From positions 20,124,001-20,188,000 of the forward strand of contig CM065312.1 in assembly GCA_033032175.1 (NCBI GenBank): a stretch of 64,000 nt of DNA, read 5' to 3'. Source of the DNA: Saturnia japonica (taxonomy: Eukaryota > Arthropoda > Insecta > Lepidoptera > Saturniidae). The notes below the pieces were generated by a model that did not search any database, was not told the DNA's origin, and saw nothing but the letters and a program-made list of their open reading frames with translations. Within the stretch, counting starts at the first letter, position 1. Every line of letters starts with the position of its first letter. Shown here piece after piece: positions 10,088 through 21,611 of the stretch. A program made the translations under genes and the position numbers.

Positions 10088-12055
10088 TTATTTATTTTAT
10101 TTATTTATTTTATTTTATTCAGAAAACATACAGTGCTTAAATTCTTAATGTGTACGAAATATTCATAAATTCTACACCATTTAGCTGTTTTCGCATATTG
10201 AGACTAAATTAATGCTCGTCAGCTTTATGTTAATTTATACTATATAATAATTATCAACTAATGAAAGAAAAACAAGAAAGCGGAATTAAAAAAAAAAAAA
10301 AAAAAAACCACAAAAGACGGGACAGTCAGGAAGTCATGTCAAACCAGTTTTTAGACATTTCTGCTCGTATGATATTTGTGAATTAAATAAGTTGAGCTCA
10401 GGTAACTCGTCGAGATTGTTAACTAAGTTGGCTGATCTCACAAAAAATGAATTTTGCCTATAATTCGTAGAATTATGGGCAACGTAAAGATAAATAGGTT
10501 GACGGACGGATCTAGTTGGTACTTTAAGGTTTACTTTAGAAAGCAAACAAGGAGATTCAATTTGGCATTGCGCTATCTTGAGTAAAGTAAGTATGTCTGA
10601 TATTCTGCGTCTTTCGCATAAAGGTAGCATGTGATGTCTTCTACATCTCTTTTCATAACTGTCATCATATATTTTACACATGTACTGCAAATGTTTCATG
10701 AATCTACGCTGAATAGATTCTAACCTATTAATATATACTTCATATTGTGGATTCCAAATTTGCGAACAATACTCGAGTAAACTACGCACGTATGAACAAT
10801 AGAGAATTTTGGTTAATTTAACGCTGCAAAATTGGGAGCTTGACCGGATGATAAATCCCATTGACTTATTGGCCCTATTAGCTATGTTATCTATATGTTT
10901 CACGTACGTAAGCTTGGAATCATGGATAACACCTAAGTCTCGGATCTCATCCACCTTTTCAAGCACATACCCTTTAAGTTTATAGATAAAATCTTTCGCT
11001 TTAGCTTTACGTGTGAATGATATCGCGTGACATTTTGCAACGTTAATATCTAATTTATTAATATTGCAGTAATCTTCAAATCTGTACAGATCTTGCTGTA
11101 TAAAATGGCAATCATTAACACTATTAATTTGTTTGAAAATCTTCATATCATCAGCATACAACACAAATTTACAATGTCTGAAGCAAGATTTTATGTCATT
11201 GACAAAAATATTAAATAGCAGCGGACCCAATAAAGAACCTTGAGGTACTCCAGAAGGCACGGGGCTCCATACAGATGAGTAACTGTGAAGTACAACTGCC
11301 TTTGATCAATTCTTAATATATGAAGTAAACCTTCTATACAAATTCCCGTGAATTCCAGCGTTGAAAATCTTTTGTAAAAGTAAAGCATGGTCGATACGAT
11401 CAAAACATTTGCTGTAATCAGTAAAAACTGCATCAACTTGACCCCCTGCATCCATGCCTGAAGTTACATAATCAGTGAATGTTAATAAGTTAGTAGTCGT
11501 TGAGCGAGTTTTGAGAAAACCATGCTGTTCAAGAATAAAGGAGGCGGAAATACTATTATATACTTGGGTATAGACAATTCTTTCAAATATTTTAGCAAAA
11601 ATACATAACTTTGAGATTGGTCTATAGTTCTTTATGTTATTTTTACTTCCATTCTTATGTACAGGAGTAATAAAAGCAGACTTCCAGATTTTAGGGACTA
11701 TACCTTCCTCTAAGGAACGTGAATATAATATTGTCAAAGGTTTTATTAAAGAATCCGAACATTTGGTAATAAATAATGGAGGAATATGATCTGGTCATGC
11801 TCCTTTTGTTAGATCAATTGCATTAAGCAATTTATGTACCATTTCAGGAGTAATTTCTATATCACTAATAATATTAATATAATTATAAGACAGCTCATAG
11901 GTCGATTGAGTATTCGGAGTAGAAGATTGGGAAAGAAAGGTAGACTGAAAGTATGTTGCAAATAAATTACATATATGTTCACCTGAATCTGCAGCCTGTC
12001 CTTCATATGAGAGAGAGAAGGGCAGAGTATTAGAACCATTTTTATGTACAATATA
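10088..12055 (-). mobile_element. 5'-truncated non-LTR retrotransposon (Jockey/CR1-like)
   Basis: A reverse-transcriptase region on the minus strand is followed by a short 3' untranslated region, a T run (in sense orientation) and an AATA-type microsatellite tail at 10088-10121, typical of non-LTR elements. The 5' side ends at 12055, exactly where a Helitron begins, so the endonuclease part is missing. The continuation beyond the Helitron (after 13579) was not recognisable. Confidence 0.8.
10334..12050 (-). pseudogene. Non-LTR reverse transcriptase, two in-frame stops
   Basis: One continuous minus-strand frame of about 570 codons. It runs through NGSNTLPFSLSYEGQ, ITPEMVHKLLNAIDLTKGA, a stop near 11796, PDHIPPLFITKCSDS, NYRPIS, EQHGF, DYSKCFDRIDH, a stop at 11306-11308, VPSGVPQGSLLGPLLFNIF and the catalytic YADD near 11155. 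A C-terminal region follows (LLEYCSQIWNP, RLESIQRRFMKHL). Both stops are TGA; no frameshift was found. The endonuclease domain upstream is absent. The motifs place it among Jockey/CR1-type elements; the exact clade is not settled from sequence alone. Confidence 0.88.
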
Positions 12056-13579
12056 CTAGCAACCGTCCGCGACTTCGTTGACGTTAATAAAATCCATTAA
12101 GAATAAAAAAGCGTATATCAATCAAGAAACACTTTATATGTTGATAATAATATCTATGAATATATATTTATTTTATTAATAAACCATAAAAAATGATATA
12201 AAAATATTTTAATTGAAAAAAATATACGCCACAAAAACGCGACATTATGGTGCCGTTACGTCATCATTCATTTTATATGTAATTTTGTATGATAACCGTG
12301 ATAACTGTGACAACTTACGCAAGAGTTCTAACGTTCATATTTCCTGAATGGTGACGTTACGTTTTCTAATTGGCATTTCAAATCAAGTGACTCACTATCA
12401 AAACTTGCATTGTTTTTTGGTTTTTTATCTATAGACCAATATTACTCAATAATTTAATTTTTAAACACAGCCAACTCGCGGTTTAAGAATAACGTAGCTT
12501 TCTAACAATAAATAAATATGGGAACACATTTTCACAAATTACCATATAATTTTAAACCGAGTAAAGCTTGCATTATGGTAACTATATAGTGCTAATATAC
12601 ATACATACATACATATGTAGATATTAAGCAACTGGATACATAACTAATAATTATACTCATAATAATAAAAATAATAAAATCGAGGCTGGTTTGGATGTCT
12701 CGAGATATTTTGAGATATTATTTAAATAAAACTGAAATGCCTTTATATTATTAACGTCTACAGATTCTGTCATTTAAACTACAAGTCCCGTTAATTAATT
12801 TCTAGTAGAGTTAAATAATACTTTAATAGAAATATATTGTTCTTTTCTCTTTAATTAACGTTTGAAGTCGGATCAGACGTAAATTCGAGTGACGTTAAAT
12901 CAGAGAAGTTAAAATATATAGAAACATATTAAACCATTTACGTTCAAATAAATAGCATTCGTATTTATTAAAACCTGCGTGTTTGTGTATCTGTATATCT
13001 GTCTGATCCATCGTAGCTTTCAAACGGCTGAGCCGATTTCGATTTAGTTCTTTTTGTTTTAAAGGTATCTTGCCCACGTTGTCCAGATAGTTTACAATAG
13101 GAATATCGCTTAGAATGTATATACTCCCGTGAGCCACGGTTTGACAGCATCATAAAATAAAATAGTCATTATACCGTACTGCGTACATAGTTAAACAGTT
13201 TCAAAACACTTCAGCCAATTTTAAAAAGAATACTGGACTAACATTAAATTTAATAGGTAATTATTAGAAATACAATAAATTTCTAATTAAAAGTATAACA
13301 CTGTCAATAACTCAACATTGACAACGCTGTCATTTCAAATCAACAAACTGTTGTCATGGAAGCTGATATTTCCCTCTTATATACTTTCCTATATATTTCC
13401 TATACATACTCCTATTTTTTACCCTTAAAGTTTTATTTTCGTTACAAAAAGTATTCTTTGTCCTTTCCCAAGGTCCAATCTATCTCTATATCAAAACTCA
13501 TCAAAATTGGTTCAGCGGTTTAGGTGTGAAAGCGTAACAGACAGATAGATTTACTTTCGCATTTATATATTAGTATGGA
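12056..13579 (-). mobile_element. Non-autonomous Helitron, 1.5 kb
   Basis: On the minus strand it starts TCCATACTAATATATAAATG at 13579 and ends CTAG at 12059-12056. The flanking bases are A (12055) and T (13580), the standard Helitron A|T insertion without target duplication. The start, followed by GCGAAAGTAAATC and GTCTGTTACGCTTTCAC text, matches the common lepidopteran Helitron 5' end. No Rep/helicase frame is present, so it needs a partner. It contains a TACA microsatellite near 12599-12617. Confidence 0.75.
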
Positions 13580-13856
13580 TTATATATTTATTTATAGAGT
13601 AGGTATTAAGGCCTATAATTTAAATTTATACAGCAGGAAATTAAAAAAAATTACAAGTTGCACACCGGGAGTGCCGACCAAAGTGAAAACTTAGTTATTG
13701 GGTTATGAATTGCATTTTATTTATGATTTCAAAATTATTTATGCTTTGTAATATATTTAGAAGTTTATAACAGTCTAGAAGGCGACTAAACAATGTGAAC
13801 GGTTCGACGATTCTAGCGACACTATTTTGTTGTGATTTTTTTTTAGAACAGACTAT

Positions 13857-14160
13857 ACTGTTAGCCTTAGGTGCCCTAGATCCTCTGATGGCTTTTACAG
13901 CTTCACCGGACTTGGGGGTGAGCGCTTAGGGCCCTCAGCCGCAAAAGTTTTGGACAACTCGCGCACAAGGATGTCAAAGTGACCGGACCTCGGCTTGTCG
14001 CGATTGCAAATAAGTCGCGATCTGACTAATTCCCTATTCGTAAATTCGAGCTAACTAACATATACTCATATGCATGTTCCCCTCCTCTTGGGAGGAAGGA
14101 AGGAAACATGCGTATGTGTATTTAATGATCGGAAATGTTTTTCTACACTAACTAGCGTAA
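13857..14160 (+). repeat. Dispersed repeat, longer copy
   Basis: Begins ACTGTTAGCCTTAGGTGCCC and contains GGCTTTTACAGCTTCACCGG; a shorter relative lies at 24119-24180 with the same two blocks. The copy is GC-richer than its surroundings and continues with text around a hairpin at 14058-14122. No coding frame was found; the family is unknown to me. Confidence 0.5.
14058..14122. other. Imperfect hairpin
   Basis: Arms ACATATACTCATATGCATGTT and rev-comp of AACATGCGTATGTGTAT pair imperfectly around CCTCC/GGAGG and a TCTT loop. The whole structure is about 65 nt. It may be part of the surrounding repeat rather than a small RNA gene. Confidence 0.45.
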
Positions 14161-15163
14161 AAAAAGAAAAAAAAAGTTCCTTACAGGACCTATTTCAGTT
14201 GTGAATATGCACTGTGCCTTATATACTCTTTCACTCGGTGTATGCAGTAGCGTAGTCGTGGATATCCAATTATGAATCCGCCCGATTTGTTATGTAATAG
14301 TATACATTTTATTTGCAACACTCTCTTGCTTTTCGGCTTGTATCGTGTAGAAATGTGTTTGTTCTCTAACTATAAATAAAAGTAATATGGTTTGATGTTA
14401 TATAATTTATTAAAAACGCATCTTGTTCAGCAACTTAACACCATTAGATGTTCGTTGTATTTATGCCCCGATAGTAAGTAGGTATCTGAACAAAGCTGAA
14501 TACGATACTCAAACATATCCGAACGTGTTTTAGAACATGTCATGACTACAATAAACTTATTTTGACGGTAGATATCTAACAATATAATAATAATAACATT
14601 ATTGTACACTTGAGATTTAACAAATGACTTAAATACAATGATGATACTTAAATGAAATAAAAATACAAAATTATGATGATGTGGTTCTAAATTACACAAG
14701 AGTGAAAATCTTTGCCCTAGAAATTATGTATACAATATAATATTACAATACGGATTAACTGGAAACTGAAGTGTACATATCGTTGAAATGCAAATACACC
14801 CCCTATAACATCAAGTGGTATACGGACGGATAGTATCTCGGGTCGGGCAGACGTGTAGTGTTTGCGCACCCTGTACACACCTACCTCAGATACAGTGAGC
14901 TTGTTCAAACTAGATTGATTTCATTGATCCACCCACTCTTAAATGAATATTTGAACTTCATTTATAAGACTATTATTTGACTGTGTTATTCAACTTAATA
15001 AATTAAATAAACGATTTGTCTTTGTGCGTTTATATGGCTCTGTGTTGGAATGTTTGAAAGTCACTTTCAAAGTTGTGTGTTTGAATGTTACCATGAGCTT
15101 CTTTTTTTACAAACTGATGGGGTACTTTGGCTAATGGTAAGCACATCACAATCTATTAGATAA
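14161..15163. other. Intergenic AT-rich sequence
   Basis: No supported gene. A GC-richer patch near 14815-14885 has a short minus-strand frame (VYRVRKHYTSARPEI) without a recognised family. Confidence 0.4.
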
Positions 15164-15487
15164 TTTTTAACGGAAAAGAAACCAACTTCAATGACTTTGA
15201 GGTGTTCCCTGGTGTATCTTCGAAGTCGAAGGTCCAATACCAATAACAATCAAAAAGGACCACCCTTAGGAAATTCCCTTTCCAGCAAAAAAAAGAATCA
15301 TCAAAATGGCTTCATAAAGAAGAAGTTATAGCTGAACATCCTAAAAAAAACCACCCTTAGGAAATTCCCTTTCCAGCAAAAAAAGAATCATCAAAATGGC
15401 TTCATAAAGAAGAAGTTATGGCTGAACATCCTAAAAAAATATGCATTCGAATTGAGAACACTTCTCCTTTTTTTAAGTCAGTTAACA
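15164..15487 (+). repeat. Dispersed family R, copy 1, with internal tandem duplication
   Basis: Member of a family with edges TTTTTAA...GAC and ...TTTTTAAGTCAGTTAA. Hallmarks are CCTGGTGTATCTTCGAAG, AAGGTCCAATACCA, GTTATGGCTGAACAT and ATTCGAATTGAG. A 91-bp block (15260-15350) is repeated directly as 15351-15440 with about two differences. Other copies: 23511, 35790, 36521, 44321, 61374, 61848. The edges are weak inverted repeats, suggesting a non-autonomous DNA element. Confidence 0.75.
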
Positions 15488-16799
15488 AACAACACCAATT
15501 TTAACCATACATGTAGTATTATAACTACATCAATGATTTTAACAGTTATTTCAAACAAAAGATAAAGTGCAGAGGATACACGGGAGGTAAAGGGAGTGTT
15601 TCATCACTCGAAGAAGTAAGTAATTAAGTAGATGCGAGATACTGCTGTGTGTGCTTCAGAGTTATGATTCATGAAGCGTTTAACGGAGTACAAATAACAA
15701 AAGCGCGATGTCGTCTCTACAACTAGCATATATTAATTGAATCCCTCGATGCGGTTTATTGTAATTTAGTTCGTTAACTACGTTTATATTTACATTGTCT
15801 AGATGGTATATACCGGATGAACCTATGAGATGGGGAAGTAAGTAAGTACCCTAACCATTGTAGCTATACGAAAACATTCTAAATAGACTGTCCTTAATTT
15901 TTTGAGACATTTTTTTGAAACTTTTTTTCATACCAATCAATCCTGTTTCTAATATGGATCAATAAACTCTATGGGACCAACTGAGGTTAGAGTACTAAAA
16001 ATTACAAAAATCACGAATAACTTTTCCCATGTATTTCGTAGGAAATCATCTTCGATAACCTTTTGCAAGAAAATAAACTCTAACTCATTTTTATTTAAAA
16101 AAAAGGTTTTGTGTAAATTGCACAATTTTCTTGCTGACTGTACACAAAAAAAAACTGTAAATACCAGTCAAAAAGTTAAGATAGTCTCGATTAAGGTATC
16201 TACCCTTACTGCTCCATCTCAAAAATCCACCTGTATAGCTCGGTGGATAACATTAATCAAAAATATATTATGAATTGTTTGCTTAAAATGCTCTAACCTA
16301 TATGCTATTGTTAAATGCAAACAAAACAAATCTTAATTTGAAAGATGATTTTTCAAAACAAACCTTTATCGTTAAAACGGGCTTTCATAAATAAATGCGC
16401 ATAAAAAACTCTCGTCGAAAGCCAACCCTGGGTGCAGGTAATTAAAATTCAATATGTTAACAAAATTACATCTCTAAGCTGTTGACCGTTAAGGAGTTCT
16501 TTTGTATGGAGCCAATCCTGGATATCGAGTCATGTTTACCATAAAAATGCATTGTCATCGCAACTGAACCAAAATATAAAACTAAACTCCGTAGGTTAAA
16601 AGCAGCTTGCAAGATTTGACCAAAATAAACAAACAATAATACAAACATTGCAAGTAATTAAATAAAAGGTTGTAAAATGTTCTTACGGGATGGGGTGGTG
16701 AACATGGCATTTGTATCGGACTGGATCGCGAACACCATACATCACGCGCTCTATAATACTACTATATTCATAAGCACCATGCATGATACAAAATTGTGG
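15488..16799. other. Intergenic AT-rich sequence
   Basis: Nothing supported. The open frame at 15971-16273 is Lys/Asn/Thr-rich and reads like random AT-rich sequence. Confidence 0.5.
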
Positions 16800-17290
16800 T
16801 GAGATCCACACATTAAAACTTTGGTGGGAAGATTAAGGTCTGCTGCATTCGCATTAAGTAAGATTCGCCAGTTAACAGATATTGCTACTGCTAGGTTAGT
16901 CTATTTCGCTTACTTCCACAGTTTGATATTCTACGGTATAGTAATGTAGGGTTCACAAACCGAGGTAGATACACTTTTTATTTCACGAAAACTGGCAGTT
17001 CAGAACTGGTGTTTCAGGAATTTAGTAAAATTCTTCAAAATTTAATGTACGTTCGGGAAAACTTAGAAAAACTTGAAATTGCAACTGACCGACACAATTT
17101 CTATAGTAGCAATAAATATGAAATAGTAATTCTATCTTTTGACTTAGAAATACAAAAAAAAGTTTTCTAGGTAATTTTATTAGGTTCCTTCTACAAAATG
17201 CTTCCGAAGCACATTACTGATTTACCGGACCGTAAGTTGAAAGATCAGGTTAAGCAGGTTTTATTGTCGAAACGGTGAATGATACTGGTT
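16800..17290 (+). pseudogene. Non-LTR reverse transcriptase, degenerate C-terminal part
   Basis: Plus-strand pieces in shifting frames read LVGRLRSAAFALSKIRQLTD, ATARLVYFAYFHSLIFYGI, then FISRKLAVQ, LEIATDRHNFYS and FYKMLPKHITDLPDRKLKDQ with VKQVLLSKR. This is the known C-terminal pattern of a Jockey-type reverse transcriptase (IRQLTDxxTARLVYFxYFHS; RHNFxTR; FYxxLPxxIxxLP). Stops and frameshifts show it is dead. It is a different lineage from the element at 10334. Confidence 0.75.
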
Positions 17291-18147
17291 AATGGAAATA
17301 ACTCATCTCTTTATATCCATGAAAATTACAATATACCATAAAAGTACTTTGAATGTAAACAAAAACAAAACTTTTCTCGATGACTTTGATTTATTGCGAA
17401 CTTTTGGTTGTGTTTTGATATTCATAAGTGCCTGTTTAGGTAAATATTTTTGATTCTGATAATAATTACACATTTAGTGCAGTTTATATATATTTAAACC
17501 TATATCTTTCTGGCTTGTTGATCTCAAGTATATAAGAAGCTCGACCTTTTATGTAATGAAATTTTCAAGTGTCATTGATACTTTCGTTTAAAACATGTGA
17601 AATAAAAATTAACATAACAATAACATTATTTATGGTAATATTCATCAAGTTTTCTTCGTTTTTACTTATTTAAAACTATGTCGCTGATTATGTAACAAAG
17701 GCTTCGTGTGTTTGTATAATAATTTCATAACTACGGCGCCGGTAGTTTAGCTATTGTTCAATTTTTTATCATGTATCTCACTGCCTGTTTTAGAATGGAA
17801 TAGGCAGAATACGTTTTGGATATTTTATTTCTTATTAAAACTTTCTAAGGGGATTTTTATTCAACTGGAAATTCATGTTCGATGTAATTTCGAATTAGGC
17901 ACTTCACTTGTGTACAATAAACCGGAATATGTTACTGAGAAGAGTTACAATAACGCAAGTTTACCTATTAAATGGAATATGGATGAAATGAAACAATAAT
18001 GTTTACAATTCAATAACCAACAACTTATGGGTACTAGCAAAATTAAAAATGCTTATGAATAATAAGTAATAAATATAATATGAAACTTTATTTACAGCTG
18101 AAATTAGTTACATTATTTGGTGAATAAATACAGGTAAAACTATTTCG
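17291..18147. other. Intergenic, downstream of the cuticle-type gene
   Basis: AT-rich. An 81-codon open frame at 17754-17999 has no recognised motif. A second AATAAA (minus) near 18086-18091 could be an alternative poly(A) signal for the gene at 18258. Confidence 0.4.
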
Positions 18148-18153
18148 TTTATT
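18148..18153 (-). terminator. Poly(A) signal of the cuticle-type gene
   Basis: TTTATT on the plus strand is AATAAA in the sense direction, about 105 nt after the stop codon of the gene at 18258-18839. Confidence 0.55.
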
Positions 18154-18257
18154 GACAGCGTTTTCGTGCATTCTCACATAAAATCGTTTACGAGCTTGCC
18201 ATTTGGATCTGAATCGTTTAATCCTATGAAATCTAAATTGCATTTTATGTAGGATTT

Positions 18258-18839
18258 TTAGAAGAGTTGAACGTAAGCTGCGGAAGGTTGGTATTGAGGT
18301 ACACCTGTGTAAACGTAGATTGGTGCTCTATCTTCATTTTTGTATTGGAGACGGGCTGAGTAAGCCATGTTTCGGGCGTCGTTCTCTGTTCGGAATTGCA
18401 CCCTTTGGAGCTGCGAGTTTGGTAGCAAGACGTAGTATGATCCCTGGGAGCTTACAATTTCCGCATCATTCTTAGGTTCCTCTCGAAGATTCTCCTTCAC
18501 GCCTTCAACTTTTAAGTCTTCGTCGTCATCACCTCGTGGTTCTTCCTGCGGCACACCGTATTCTGTATCAGGGTTCTTTTCAGGGAGTCCGTATTCTTTT
18601 TGAGGTGTAAGATAAGTCTTTAAGGGTGCACCGTAACTGTCATCAGGTACTCCGTAGGATGTCGATGGTGGAGCGATTTCTTGACGCGACGGCAGTTTGA
18701 ACTCTTTGGCTGGACGAAAACCTGCTGGAGCATATGGTGCTGAGTCAACTTCTTGCCTTTGGAATTGAGGGTTCTGTTGGTACTGGCCAGCCTCCACAGC
18801 TACTACAGCGATGAGAAGAACGCAAGTAAACGATTTCAT
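18258..18839 (-). CDS. Secreted Tyr/Pro-rich putative cuticular protein (DUF4794-like)
   Basis: A 193-residue protein with a clear signal peptide (MKSFTCVLLIAVVAVEAG, residues 1-18), so it should be secreted. Residues 60-97 carry five Tyr-centred units ending in Pro (YGVP, YGAP, YLTP, YGLP, YGVP), as in insect cuticle and structural proteins. Residues 98-120 are acidic (GDDDEDL). The C-terminal region, about 131-193 (GSYYVLLPNSQLQRVQF ... PIYVYTGVPQYQP), resembles the insect domain DUF4794; this is from family memory, not a search. No chitin-binding Rebers-Riddiford motif was seen. The start is supported by the signal peptide, the context AAACATG, and a TATA box 55 nt upstream. It is uninterrupted, whereas many cuticle genes have an early intron. 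It is the only complete host gene in the window. Role in cuticle is inference. Confidence 0.88.
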   Translation of the reverse strand: MKSFTCVLLIAVVAVEAGQYQQNPQFQRQEVDSAPYAPAGFRPAKEFKLPSRQEIAPPSTSYGVPDDSYGAPLKTYLTPQKEYGLPEKNPDTEYGVPQEEPRGDDDEDLKVEGVKENLREEPKNDAEIVSSQGSYYVLLPNSQLQRVQFRTENDARNMAYSARLQYKNEDRAPIYVYTGVPQYQPSAAYVQLF

Positions 18840-18861
18840 GTTTGTAGTTCGACTGTTCGAA

Positions 18862-18901
18862 GACGAATGATGGTTTGAGAAAAAACCTAGACGCTTTTAT
18901 A
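18862..18901 (-). promoter_or_regulatory. Core promoter of the cuticle-type gene
   Basis: TATAAAAG (minus, 18901-18894) is followed about 30 nt downstream by an initiator-like ATCATTCGTC (near 18872-18863). This implies a 5' leader of only about 30 nt before the ATG at 18839. The spacing fits a standard insect RNA polymerase II promoter. Confidence 0.65.
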
Positions 18902-21034
18902 CATGTGTTCTACCATGGCAGATTACTACAGTCTACTCTTCCAAAATCTGCATGCTGAGTGGACGTTGACACTGACCTCTTATCGAAGGCTCCATGTATT
19001 GTGTAACAGCACCGATTAGCTTCTGAGGTACCGTCATTGTTCTGTCCGACTGTCACGCATACTAATAAGCCGTAGATGAGGAACTAAGAAATACCTTTCA
19101 AAAGTCGTATATATAAATTAGTAAACTAAGGTAATATAAAGGTAATTGGTAAGGTTATAATTTAAAAAAGTTTCTATTTAGAATAAAGTTACTTGTGGTT
19201 AGAATAATCATAAAAATTAGATGCTTAATAGACATACAAATGTAGCTATACCTACCACCTTCAGTCATATTTAATATTGTGTGGTATTATAATTAATGCA
19301 TTGTATGAATATTATTCTTTGTAAGAAAATCATCAAATGGTGTCTGATAATTCCTTAGTTATAGTGTGTGTATATGAATTGATTTCTAAAGCTCGTGTAG
19401 GTTATGCTTTCCTACCGTGGGCACCGTGCCATTTTATCTGTCTTCTGAAATAAAATCATATTAGGAAAGTAAAGTCTGAATTTTTGCCTTTTTATCAAAT
19501 CTGTGACCTTTTGTGAGTATTTCCTCTTTTACAATTAATTACTATTTCCTGTATTTAATATACTAATTTTTTTATCTTTTGCAATAACATTTTTTAAGTT
19601 TTAAAGTGAGACTTAGTAGCGTTCTGATTTGATGAAATTTTTTTAAAGAAATACATTAAGTTTAGTTCGAATACGAATTTCGGCCTGCTTCCTTTGTGAT
19701 CAATTTTTTTCAGTTTCTTTGAAATAAGTTCCTAGTTGTTATGCATTGTTGGAGAGCTAAGAAAACAGTTGTTTTTAAAATAATCTACAAACTAAGTTTC
19801 ATAACGTTTTTTTTTGTTATTAAAGCGTTTTAGTGGAATAAAATCTCAATAAAATAATGAAATAATATCGTTTTTCGTCCCGCATTTTTAAATTTGGAAC
19901 AATAATTGTTATTTTGATATTGGTAGATAACCAGTGTTTAATCGTTTTCATAAATCAGAAGAAAAAATGAGATTTAAATTTATACTTTATTTTTTTAATT
20001 AATTTTTGGTTTTGCATTTTTGAGTTATTTTGAAAAAAGCCAAAAAACATGATAACTCAAAAATGGTTCACTTTTGAATAATGCATATGGGGATTAAATT
20101 ATCACAAACAGTCACCCCTATCACCTACTAACGGGAATATGGTTAATTACCAATAACTCTGTATTATATTGGTGTTAATGTGGCAGTTTATTGATTACGT
20201 GGATGGGCAATGCAATGTGATGTAATCCATGTATACGTTGGTGTTATGTATAATGCATGATGCATCACCCTTGGCTTATTATGGAGTTCATTGGGCCATG
20301 TGGCCATGACTCAAGTGCAAATGTTAATTGTGACACTTGACCGAAATTTAATTAACATGATGTGAATCATAGCCAAAAATTAAATTGATACAAAATGTAG
20401 GTAATATCTGTGTAAATAAACTTATTTGAACTAGTAGTGTACCTATTATAATATTTTTGTCTTCTAAGTACATATTATGGATGTATATGACTTTTTTTTA
20501 ATAGGGCAAAATGAGGGTACCGCATTTAATAAGTAAGGTACAGTCCACAAAAAATGGCAACTGTCGACACAATTTTCAGAGATCGATGTTAGGTCTTACG
20601 ACCCATAACGGCTTGCTAAAATGCCTCTCCACGCCTCTTTTGAAGGAGATTGACTATACACAGTAATTGATTGTCTTTGGTCTAGTTATTATATAGGTAG
20701 TTAAATCTTCATATACTACTTATATTATAGTATAAACTGTAATTCTAATAATTTTATTATTTACATGTAAGTCGGTATATAAAAAAAATTGTATAGAATA
20801 TATTCGCTAGAAAATATTCATTTAATATTTTCATATTTATTGTGCCATTTGTCGAGTGCCGGAGACAGCTTCGTTCATGCATGTTTATTTCACGTACAAA
20901 ATGGCTGTTTGACGTTTAATTACGCGGGGAAAATGGTGTCTGGCGGGAACGGCGCGCCGCTTGTCCGCGCGAGTCGTTAGGACGCGATGGCAAATATAGA
21001 TATTTGATACGGATTATTGAGCTCATAATAGTAA
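18902..21034. other. Intergenic AT-rich sequence
   Basis: No gene supported. A perfect 14-bp inverted repeat (CATTTTTGAGTTAT at 20015-20028 and its complement at 20052-20065) encloses a 23-nt loop. The upstream part near 18902-19080 could hold regulatory sites for the cuticle-type gene but none is recognisable. Confidence 0.45.
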
Positions 21035-21611
21035 GAGAGCTGGCACCAATTTTTGGGTAGGTATTTGAGGCAAGCTGAAAACTTGTCACATACCTCTCCT
21101 ATTATATCCCAACACGGAATTGCAGACCTGGCTGGTGAGTAGCGGGGCTAAATCAACCCCTACATTTTTTTAAATATTAATTCTTTTTCCCCAAAAATAT
21201 ATTTGAGGCAATACGCAATTTATATATGTTGCAGTGTAATACTTAATGAATAGGAAAAAAATAAGCCAGACAATTTAATCGGGGGTTTAACATTGCCAGA
21301 CGCGTGCAAATTTTTTTTTGCAAAAAAATATAAAAAATATTTTTGAGGGAGCTTGAACATTTTAATGGAGTGTTATTTATAACTAAAAAATAAGATTCCC
21401 AAAAAAACAGATCGTTTCGGTGGGGCTTTCTACCGGCTATAGTTGGATATATTTGGGGATAAAAATTAATATTTAAAAAAATATAGGGGTTGATTTAGCC
21501 CCGCTACTCACCAGCCAGGTCTGCAGTTCCGTGTTGAGATGTAATAGGAGAGGTATGTGACAAGTGTTCAGCTTGCCTCAAATACCTACGCAAAAATTGG
21601 TACCAGCTCTC
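21035..21611. mobile_element. Foldback element with long inverted repeats
   Basis: About 160 bp at each end are inverted copies with roughly 90% identity. The left arm begins GAGAGCTGGCACCAATTTTT and contains GGTAGGTATTTGAGGCAAGC, ACCTCTCCTATTA, CAGACCTGGCTGGTGAGTAG and GGGGCTAAATCAACCCC; the right arm mirrors it, ending at GCTCTC (21611). The middle (about 21200-21430) is unique, AT-rich and non-coding. A direct CGGATTAT occurs at 21010-21017 and 21611-21618, but the left copy is 17 nt from the arm, so the target duplication is uncertain. No transposase is present. I do not recognise the family. Confidence 0.8.

Noticed and set aside
10287..10306. A run as the poly(A) tail of the element at 10088-12055
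   Set aside because: In the element's sense direction it is a T run inside the 3' untranslated part; the real tail is the AATA repeat at 10088-10121.
18258..18839. Classification as a Rebers-Riddiford chitin-binding cuticle protein
   Set aside because: The consensus motif is not visible; the C-terminal region fits a DUF4794-like protein better.
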